From: an uncultured Angelakisella sp.
GTDB taxonomy: Bacteria; Bacillota; Clostridia; Oscillospirales; Ruminococcaceae
Direction of reading: 5' to 3'
Assembly (NCBI GenBank): GCA_937914895.1
Contig: CALGIL010000356.1
Location: 1 to 6,551, forward strand
Length of the DNA stretch: 6,551 bases
Part shown: positions 1 to 4,542 of the stretch, piece by piece
How positions within the stretch are numbered: position 1 is the stretch's first letter
Layout: each line of letters opens with the position of its first letter
Notes under the pieces: model-generated
The model's input: the letters and a program-made list of their open reading frames with translations, nothing else
The model's database searches: none
What the model was told of the DNA's origin: nothing
Position numbers and translations under genes: made by a program

Positions 1-627
1 CATCATCTCGCCAATCTCCGATGTAAGAGTCCCCAGTTTCCGGTCAAGCGCCGCGATTTGTACTTCCAGCTTCTGGTCGAAGGCCGCGGTTTGCGCTTCC
101 AGTTTTTGGTCAAAGGCCGCGATTTGCACTTCCAACTTCTGGTTAAAAACTGCGGTTTGCGCTTCCAGCTTTTGGTCGAAGGCCGCGGTTTGCGCTTCCA
201 GTTTTTGGTCAAAGGCCGCGGTTTGTGCTTCCATCTTTTGGTCGAAGGCCGCGGTTTGCGCGTCCAACTTCTGGTTAAAAGCCGCGGTTTGCGCCTCCAA
301 CTTCTGGTTAAAAGCCGCGGTTTGCGTGTCCAACTTCTGGTCAAAGGCCGCGGTTTGTGCATCCAACTTCTGGTCAAAAGCCGTGGTTTGTGACTCCAGC
401 TTTTTATCAAAAGCCGCGGTTTGCACCTCCAGCTTCTGGTCAAAAGCCCCGGTTTGCGCGTCCAGCCTTTGATCCATCTCACTTCTTAGCTGGCCGATTT
501 CACCTCTCAACAGGGTCGTTTGCGCTTCCAGCTTCTGGTCAATTTCAGTTCTCAACAGGGTCGTTTGCTGTTCTAATTTTTGGTCCATCATTGTGGAGAG
601 CTGTGTCAGCAATTGGCTGTTGTCCAT
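1..627 (-). CDS. Tandem 11-residue-repeat, coiled-coil-like protein of unknown function (C-terminus beyond window)
   Basis: Reading leftward from the ATG at 627-625, the frame stays open for 209 codons to the window edge with no stop, so the 3' end is missing. An AGGAGG ribosome binding site (635-640) sits 7 nt before the ATG, and a vegetative-type promoter lies at 655-683. Residues 1-13 are a short leader. Residues 14-43 are two 15-residue repeats (M/I-DQKLE-x-QTTLLR-x-E). Residues 51-193 are thirteen contiguous 11-residue repeats with consensus FDQKLEAQTAA, and residues 194-204 are a degenerate copy. Phe or Met at position 1 and Leu at position 5 are nearly invariant. Most variation is D/N at 2, E/D at 6 and A/V/T/S at 7. 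An 11-residue period suits a right-handed (hendecad) coiled coil or a long amphipathic helix. There is no signal peptide or membrane segment, no Cys and no Pro. I do not recognise a family. It could be a cytoplasmic scaffold, a fibre-like protein or an LEA/apolipoprotein-like helix; function is unassigned. Open frames in other phases here are by-products of the 33-bp repeat. Confidence 0.85.
   Translation of the reverse strand, partial: MDNSQLLTQLSTMMDQKLEQQTTLLRTEIDQKLEAQTTLLRGEIGQLRSEMDQRLDAQTGAFDQKLEVQTAAFDKKLESQTTAFDQKLDAQTAAFDQKLDTQTAAFNQKLEAQTAAFNQKLDAQTAAFDQKMEAQTAAFDQKLEAQTAAFDQKLEAQTAVFNQKLEVQIAAFDQKLEAQTAAFDQKLEVQIAALDRKLGTLTSEIGEMM
49..477 (-). repeat. Thirteen tandem 33-bp units encoding an 11-residue helix repeat
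   Basis: Thirteen in-frame 33-bp units lie end to end, and related but diverged units flank both sides. Units at 82-114 and 181-213 are identical over all 33 bases. The larger segments 64-121 and 163-220, exactly 99 bp (three units) apart, differ at one base in 58. This indicates a fairly recent three-unit duplication inside an older array. Other units differ by several bases, many of them synonymous (AAG/AAA and CAG/CAA), so the array is not a fresh expansion throughout. Confidence 0.92.
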
Positions 628-654
628 AGCGGCACCTCCTGTCCCCTTTGGTTT

Positions 655-683
655 AGTATACAGGCTTTTTTGCCGTAACACAA
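655..683 (-). promoter_or_regulatory. Predicted sigma-A-type promoter of the repeat-protein gene
   Basis: On the minus strand, TTGTGT (678-683) and TATACT (655-660) are separated by exactly 17 bp. The -10 match is 5 of 6 and the -35 match is 3 of 6. The start of transcription would fall near 648, leaving a leader of about 20 nt with AGGAGG at 635-640. This suggests the repeat gene is expressed on its own, not only by read-through from the ComFB-domain gene. I see no convincing terminator between the two genes. Confidence 0.6.
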
Positions 684-716
684 GGGAATTTTGACGGCTG
701 CTTTTCGACGCTCCCC

Positions 717-1190
717 CTAGTGGGTGGGATGGCTTTTTACGTGGAGGATGGCGTTGTTGACCTCCTTGACCGGGCACTGGTCCAGCTGTTCCCGCAGGCT
801 GTCCGGCGTGCAGAGGACGTAATAGGGCGGCAGGCTGTTCAGGGCCAGGGTGGCCGCGTCCTTTTTGCACTTGTCACACCGGCAGCAGTTAAACTTTTCA
901 AAGGCGGCGTCCAGCCGCTCCACCACCAGGGTCTCCATCAGGTTGACTAAAACAAGCTCCTTGGCGGGGGCAAAGGCCACGCCCTCGGGGTGGGCAAACA
1001 GCGCTTCCTTCAGCCGCTGCAGGCTGTCCGGCTGGGGTTGGGGCGCCGGCTCCAACTCCAGGTCCTCCTGGGTCAGCCCCGCCGGCATCTCGTCCCGGGC
1101 CAGCCGTGCCGGGCCGGTGTCCGAGGGCATGATGAGGTTGAAAATATAGTCCTTGTCAAATTCCTGCCTGGATTTTCCCGACTTTGCCAT
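717..1190 (-). CDS. ComFB-domain protein with N-terminal extension (late competence development ComFB family)
   Basis: A 157-residue protein. The C-terminal part, about residues 79-128, carries the ComFB signature: LVNLMETLVVERLD, then a cysteine cluster C102-C103-x-C105-xx-C108 (probably metal-binding), then D111 and ALALNSLPPYYV. The first 75 residues are an extension with a YIFNLIMPS motif (15-23) and a Pro/Gln/Glu-rich linker (about 45-55). B. subtilis ComFB is roughly 100 residues, so this is a longer version. ComFB is dispensable for DNA uptake in B. subtilis; more recent work, as I recall it, describes family members as cyclic-dinucleotide receptors affecting motility. A second-messenger-responsive role is therefore plausible but not shown here. 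The start lies 4 nt after the parA stop, with a G-rich AAAGGGGGTG inside the parA end, so the two genes are probably co-transcribed and translationally coupled. The position next to flgM recalls comFA-comFB-comFC-yvyF-flgM of B. subtilis. Confidence 0.85.
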   Translation of the reverse strand: MAKSGKSRQEFDKDYIFNLIMPSDTGPARLARDEMPAGLTQEDLELEPAPQPQPDSLQRLKEALFAHPEGVAFAPAKELVLVNLMETLVVERLDAAFEKFNCCRCDKCKKDAATLALNSLPPYYVLCTPDSLREQLDQCPVKEVNNAILHVKSHPTH

Positions 1191-1194
1191 GACG

Positions 1195-1965
1195 TTACAG
1201 CACCCCCTTTGCCTTCAGCTCGTCCAGCAGCAGCAGATAGTCCCGCACCGCCTTGTTGCGCGGCGCGTAGGTCATCATGTCCTCCCGCAGAATCTGCGCC
1301 TTGGTCATCACGTTGCTGCTGTGGATGAAGGTGTCCAAAAGGGGGATGCCCAGCCGGGCGGTGATGTCCCCGGCGGTCTCCCGGATCACCGCGCTCACCT
1401 GTTCCCGGGGGACAAATTTTGTCAGCAGCACCCCGGCCACCCCCAGGTCCGGGTTGCTCCGCTCCCGGATGCGCCGGATGGTGTCGTGGAGCTGGACGAT
1501 GCCCTGGAGGCTGAACAGGTCGGACAGCACCGGAATTAAAATGGCGTTAGAGGCCGTAAAGGCGTTGACGGTCAGGATGCCCAGGGCCGGCGGGGTGTCG
1601 ATGACGACATAGTCGTACAGGGGCAGCACCGGGCGCAGGGCGTCCCGTAGAATGTATTCGCGGCCGGCGCCGGTAAATTCCAGCTCGATGCCGCTTAGGA
1701 GCAGATTGGCCGGAATGATGTCTGCAAGGCCGGTGTGCTGGATGGTCTGCACGGCCTTCAGCTCGCCCTTCATCACGTGGTAAATGGAGTTTTGCAGCTG
1801 GATGCGGTTGTCGGCCCGCAGGCTGAAGGAAAGGTTCCCCTGGGGGTCAAAATCCACGCAGAGCACGCGGTGCCCCTGCTTTTTAAGCCCCATTGCCACG
1901 GCGTTGGCCGTGGTGGTCTTGCCCACGCCGCCCTTCTGGTTGGACACACAAATTACGCCCGCCAA
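1195..1965 (-). CDS. ParA/Soj-family P-loop ATPase (orphan, no ParB in window)
   Basis: A 256-residue ParA-family ATPase, complete at the usual length for chromosomal Soj-like proteins and without an N-terminal DNA-binding extension. Counting from the TTG start, the deviant Walker A motif KGGVGKTT spans 11-18 with signature lysine K11 and catalytic K16. The A' motif VDFDPQGN is at 37-44 (D38, D40). Walker B VVIDTPPALG is at 120-129 (D123). The family forms ATP-dependent dimers on DNA or membranes and positions chromosomes, plasmids or large complexes. I choose the TTG at 1965-1963 over an upstream ATG at 1980. The ATG lacks a ribosome binding site, whereas GGAGGT (1973-1978) lies 7 nt before the TTG and gives the classic MAGVICVSNQKGG beginning. 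No parB or parS-like partner is visible. The next gene on the strand is the ComFB-domain gene, 4 nt away. A role in placing flagellar or chemotaxis machinery is possible from context only. Confidence 0.92.
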   Translation of the reverse strand: MAGVICVSNQKGGVGKTTTANAVAMGLKKQGHRVLCVDFDPQGNLSFSLRADNRIQLQNSIYHVMKGELKAVQTIQHTGLADIIPANLLLSGIELEFTGAGREYILRDALRPVLPLYDYVVIDTPPALGILTVNAFTASNAILIPVLSDLFSLQGIVQLHDTIRRIRERSNPDLGVAGVLLTKFVPREQVSAVIRETAGDITARLGIPLLDTFIHSSNVMTKAQILREDMMTYAPRNKAVRDYLLLLDELKAKGVL

Positions 1966-1972
1966 CTTGCAG

Positions 1973-1978
1973 ACCTCC
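1973..1978 (-). promoter_or_regulatory. Ribosome binding site deciding the parA TTG start
   Basis: GGAGGT on the minus strand, 7 nt upstream of the TTG at 1965-1963. It overlaps the first codons that would be translated from the ATG at 1980, for which I find no Shine-Dalgarno sequence. This favours the shorter protein. Confidence 0.75.
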
Positions 1979-2006
1979 ATCCGGACAAATTTTGCGCTTT
2001 TTTTCC

Positions 2007-2036
2007 ATTATACATGATGTTCGGAATCTTTTGCAA
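2007..2036 (-). promoter_or_regulatory. Predicted sigma-A promoter of the parA-comFB-domain operon
   Basis: On the minus strand, TTGCAA (2031-2036) and a perfect TATAAT (2007-2012) are separated by 18 bp. Transcription would begin near 2000, about 22 nt before the GGAGGT site. This is a housekeeping promoter, so parA and the ComFB-domain gene are probably expressed independently of the flagellar sigma factor. The -35 hexamer lies inside a TTTTGCAA element that recurs 33 bp farther upstream, so it may be covered by a regulator. Confidence 0.75.
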
Positions 2037-2044
2037 GGGATGGC

Positions 2045-2099
2045 CGCCCGGGGCAAAATTATTTTGCAAAAGGCGGTTTAGTTTTCCGCCGTCCGGGCG
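2045..2099. promoter_or_regulatory. Nested inverted repeats in the parA/flgM divergent region
   Basis: Outer arms CGCCCGG (2045-2051) and CCGGGCG (2093-2099) are perfectly complementary. They enclose a 15-bp palindrome of GCAAAAT, one T, then ATTTTGC (2053-2067), which overlaps a second palindrome TTTTGCAAAA (2062-2071). They also enclose a stem GGCGG (2072-2076) / CCGCC (2086-2090). As DNA this could be a cluster of operator half-sites; as RNA it could fold into a three-way junction. It lies upstream of the predicted parA -35 and 60 bp before flgM. Its function is unknown. Confidence 0.5.
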
Positions 2100-2105
2100 A
2101 ATACA

Positions 2106-2123
2106 TGATATGAACGCATATTA
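2106..2123. repeat. Imperfect palindrome upstream of flgM
   Basis: TGATATG and CATATTA arms (6 of 7 complementary, inner 5 bp perfect) flank AACG. The palindrome is centred about 45 bp before the flgM start and could be an operator or part of the promoter region. GATAT here (2107-2111) and again at 2125-2129 resembles the end of a flagellar sigma-28/sigma-D -10 element (GCCGATAT). No TAAA lies at the right distance, so I do not call a sigma-D promoter. Confidence 0.3.
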
Positions 2124-2159
2124 GGATATAGCCAGATTTGATAGAATTGAGGAAGCCGT

Positions 2160-2471
2160 ATGAAAATCAATCCATCCGTTTTTGGCGTCGGCAAGACACC
2201 CCGGCCGGAGCACGACCTGCCGGCAAAGGCCGCGGCGGACAGCGCGCCGGCCGCCAGGGGGGACAACAACACCGATAAAATATCCATCAGCCCCGCGGGC
2301 GCCCGCCAGGCGGATGTGGACCATCTGACCAAATCCGTTTTGGCCGAGATCCAGCGTCCCGCCTCGCCGGAGCGCCTGGATGCCCTGCGCACCGCGGTGC
2401 AGAGCGGCGCCTACCGCGTCCCCACCGGGGACCTGGCCGACGCCCTGATGCGGCGCTGGATGGGGATATAA
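2160..2471 (+). CDS. flgM: Negative regulator of flagellin synthesis, anti-sigma-28 factor FlgM
   Basis: A 103-residue protein beginning MKIN, a typical FlgM start, with GAGG (2149-2152) 7 nt before the ATG. FlgM binds and inhibits the flagellar sigma factor (sigma-28/sigma-D) in the cytoplasm until the hook is finished, when inhibition is relieved. The N-terminal half (about 12-38) is Pro/Ala-rich and probably disordered, as known for the family. The conserved block starts at DKISISPAGARQ (39-50) and continues through a helix to RLDALRTAVQSGAYRV (72-87) and the final DLADALMRRW helix (91-100), which together form the sigma-binding region. It is slightly longer than the usual 85-100 residues because of the linker. 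It is the first gene of the rightward operon, and flgN starts 4 nt after its stop, matching the order in B. subtilis. The promoter is not identifiable with confidence. Confidence 0.93.
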   Translation: MKINPSVFGVGKTPRPEHDLPAKAAADSAPAARGDNNTDKISISPAGARQADVDHLTKSVLAEIQRPASPERLDALRTAVQSGAYRVPTGDLADALMRRWMGI

Positions 2472-2475
2472 CCCC
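2462..2475 (+). promoter_or_regulatory. Small inverted repeat spanning the flgM stop and flgN start
   Basis: GGGG-ATATAA-CCCC. The loop contains the flgM stop codon, and the 3' arm ends at the base before the flgN GTG. The GGGG arm is the only candidate ribosome binding site for flgN and is paired in this fold, so flgN translation may depend on ribosomes reading through flgM and opening the stem. Confidence 0.4.
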
Positions 2476-2949
2476 GTGGGGCCGCAGGCGGACCGCTTCT
2501 GCGCCTTTATGGAGGAATACGCCGGCTTTATGGGCGAAATGGCGGCGCAGGAGGATAAAAAATACAGTGCGCTGATTTCAAACGACCTGGAGCGCATGGA
2601 TAAGGCCATTGCGGACCAGCAGTCCATGCTGATGCGGCTGGAAAAGCTGGAGCGCCGGCGGGCCGAGGTCCAAAAGGCGGCCGGCTGGGAGGGCCTGACC
2701 TTCTCCCGGATTCTGGAACAAATGGGGGAGGACCCCCGGAGGAAGGACCTGGAGGAAATTTTTACCCGCATCGGCCGGATGCTGGAGCAGATTCGGTACT
2801 CCAACGAAAAATCCATGTCCTTTGCCAGAATGAACCTGCAGATCAGCAGCATGCTGGCCCCGGAGGAGGGCCAGACCTACGACGCGGGCAGAGAAAAAAG
2901 CCAGAGGGACGAGGCTGCGTCCGGCATGGTGTTTGAAACTAAGGTATAG
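2476..2949 (+). CDS. flgN: FlgN family flagellar export chaperone
   Basis: A 157-residue, highly helical, charged protein. It matches the FlgN pattern: an early amphipathic helix (about 7-22), then KKYSALISNDLERMDKAIADQ and a long heptad-rich helix with LMRLEKLERRR (about 28-63). A short GWEGLTFSRILEQM segment (70-83) follows, then a second helical part to about 128, and a polar tail. FlgN is the cytoplasmic chaperone that binds the C-termini of FlgK and FlgL and delivers them to the flagellar export gate; both client genes follow directly. The start is a GTG with no good unpaired Shine-Dalgarno, 4 nt after the flgM stop, so coupled translation is likely. An internal ATG at 2509 is less attractive because it would cut the first helix. 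Sequence identity in this family is low, so the call rests on the pattern plus position. Confidence 0.88.
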   Translation: MGPQADRFCAFMEEYAGFMGEMAAQEDKKYSALISNDLERMDKAIADQQSMLMRLEKLERRRAEVQKAAGWEGLTFSRILEQMGEDPRRKDLEEIFTRIGRMLEQIRYSNEKSMSFARMNLQISSMLAPEEGQTYDAGREKSQRDEAASGMVFETKV

Positions 2950-2964
2950 ATCGGGGGACTTGAC

Positions 2965-4512
2965 TTGTTAAGACCGACTTTCTTAGGATTTGAGACGGCA
3001 AAACGGGGCATCCAGGTCAGCCAGAAGGGCCTGGACATCGTCGGCCAAAACATGACCAACTGGGACAGCGCGGGCTATACCCGCCAGCGGCTGGACCAGG
3101 TGGCCATTGCGGCGTCCACCTATACAACCCGGTTTGCCTCCGGCCGCGTGGGCGTGGCGGGGCAGGGCGTGGACGTCAGCGGCGTGGCCCAGGTGCGGGA
3201 TTCCTTTTTGGACAAGCGCTTCCGGGACGAATATTCCGACGAGGGGTACTACGGGCAGGCCGGCACCATCCTGGCGGACATCGAATCCGCCATCGGGGAG
3301 TTTAACGCCCTTAACGACGCGGGCATCCGCGGCAGCCTGCAGTCTTTGCTGCCGGCGCTGCAAAAGCTGGCCGGGTCCCCTTTTTCCGAGACCAACGCCA
3401 ACATCGTCTGCACCGAGTTCCGCAACCTGACCCAGACGCTGCACCAGCTGGACGGCAAGCTGAGCAAGGTGGAGGAGCAGCAGAAATTCAACCTGAAAAC
3501 CGCCGTGGACCAGGTCAACGAAAAGCTGCGCAAGGTGGCGGCCCTTAACTACGCCATCAGCCAGGACCTGGGGCTGACCCTGGATAACGAGCATTACGGT
3601 CCCAACGAGCTGTACGACCAGCGCAACCTGCTGCTGGACGAGCTGTCCCAGTTTGGCGACCTGCAGGTGACCGCCCACGGCGACGGCACCGTCACCGTCC
3701 AGATGGGCACCATGACGGTGGTGGACGGGGACAAATATGAGCGGATGGAGTATGTGGACAACGCGGGCGGCACCGTCACCCTGCGGTGGAACTCCACCGG
3801 CCAGCAGGTGGTGTGCGCCGGCGGCGCCCTTAAGGGCTTTATCGACTTCATCAACGGCCGCGGCCCCAATGTGACCAACAGCGGCGAGACCCCCTACCGG
3901 GGCATCCTTTACTACCGGGATAAGCTGAACACCTTTGCCAGCACCCTGGCGGGGGTGGTCAACAGCTCCGTGCCGGTGTACAACAGCGACGGCACCCTGA
4001 AGGACCCCCCGGAGTTCAAGGAGCTTCTGGGCGCCATGAGCAGCACCCCCGACGCCGACGGGCACTACGAGGTCTCCACCGACATCCCGGTGACGGCCGC
4101 CAACATCTCCCTCAGCGACCTGTGGGCCGCCAGCTCCAGCTACATCATCCCCAAGGCGGAAAGCAAGGATAACAACGACATTCTGCAGCTTTACAACAAC
4201 CTGGCCAACGTGCGGCAGACCTTTGCTTCGGGCGGCCAGGTCTATAACGGGACCTTTTACGACTATGTGGATGACTACGCGGCCACCCTGGCCGAGGATT
4301 ACACCTTTTACGACGGCCGCCATGTCGCCTCCGCCACCATCCTGCAGGACCTGCAGGACCGCCGGGACAGCGTCTCGGGGGTGGTGCTGGACGAGGAGAC
4401 CGCCAGTATGCTGATGTACAACAAATCCCTGCAGGCGGCGTCCCGCCTGATGACCACGCTGGATGAGGCGCTGGACGTCCTCATCAACAAGACAGGCCTT
4501 GTGGGCCGCTGA
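2965..4512 (+). CDS. flgK: Flagellar hook-associated protein 1, FlgK
   Basis: A 515-residue protein, close to B. subtilis FlgK in length. FlgK is the first hook-filament junction protein, exported through the flagellar type III apparatus and assembled at the hook tip before FlgL. The N-terminal rod-type domain is clear: FLGFETAKRGIQVSQKGLDIVGQN (6-29), then NMTNWDSAGYTRQ (29-41), the counterpart of the usual NIANANTPGYSRQ. The middle (about 90-330) is the helical core followed by beta-rich D2-like sequence. The C-terminal domain, DEETASMLMYNKSLQAASRL followed by MTTLDEALDVLIN (476-508), is the expected coiled-coil partner of the N-terminus. The start is TTG, chosen because it gives the canonical short N-terminus and has GGGGG (2953-2957) 7 nt upstream. 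The gap from flgN is 15 nt. Trp33 and Asp34 in the otherwise conserved N-terminal motif are unusual. No frameshift or truncation is seen. Confidence 0.96.
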   Translation: MLRPTFLGFETAKRGIQVSQKGLDIVGQNMTNWDSAGYTRQRLDQVAIAASTYTTRFASGRVGVAGQGVDVSGVAQVRDSFLDKRFRDEYSDEGYYGQAGTILADIESAIGEFNALNDAGIRGSLQSLLPALQKLAGSPFSETNANIVCTEFRNLTQTLHQLDGKLSKVEEQQKFNLKTAVDQVNEKLRKVAALNYAISQDLGLTLDNEHYGPNELYDQRNLLLDELSQFGDLQVTAHGDGTVTVQMGTMTVVDGDKYERMEYVDNAGGTVTLRWNSTGQQVVCAGGALKGFIDFINGRGPNVTNSGETPYRGILYYRDKLNTFASTLAGVVNSSVPVYNSDGTLKDPPEFKELLGAMSSTPDADGHYEVSTDIPVTAANISLSDLWAASSSYIIPKAESKDNNDILQLYNNLANVRQTFASGGQVYNGTFYDYVDDYAATLAEDYTFYDGRHVASATILQDLQDRRDSVSGVVLDEETASMLMYNKSLQAASRLMTTLDEALDVLINKTGLVGR

Positions 4513-4542
4513 CAGTCATGATAGACCGGGGAAGGTGAAGCA

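Noticed and set aside
49..477. CRISPR array
   Set aside because: The 33-bp units are contiguous with no unique spacers and encode an in-frame 11-residue repeat.
3..482. 159-codon minus-strand frame rich in Arg, Lys and Trp, and an overlapping plus-strand frame at 58-393
   Set aside because: Both are off-phase readings of the 33-bp repeat, which keeps frames open because the unit is a multiple of three. The minus-strand phase starting at 627 has promoter, ribosome site and a sensible helix-forming composition.
2051..2068. Possible sigma-54 promoter (GGGCA ... TTGCA) before flgM
   Set aside because: The spacing between the GG and GC dinucleotides is 12 bp instead of the strict 10, and the element is better explained as a palindrome.
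2121..2852. 243-codon antisense frame over flgM-flgN
   Set aside because: Shadow of two recognised genes with no recognisable domain; Ser/Arg-rich mirror composition.
2983..4323. 446-codon open frame antisense to flgK
   Set aside because: Composition is Val/His/Gly-rich, typical of the complement of GC-rich coding sequence. It has no recognisable domain and flgK on the other strand is certain.
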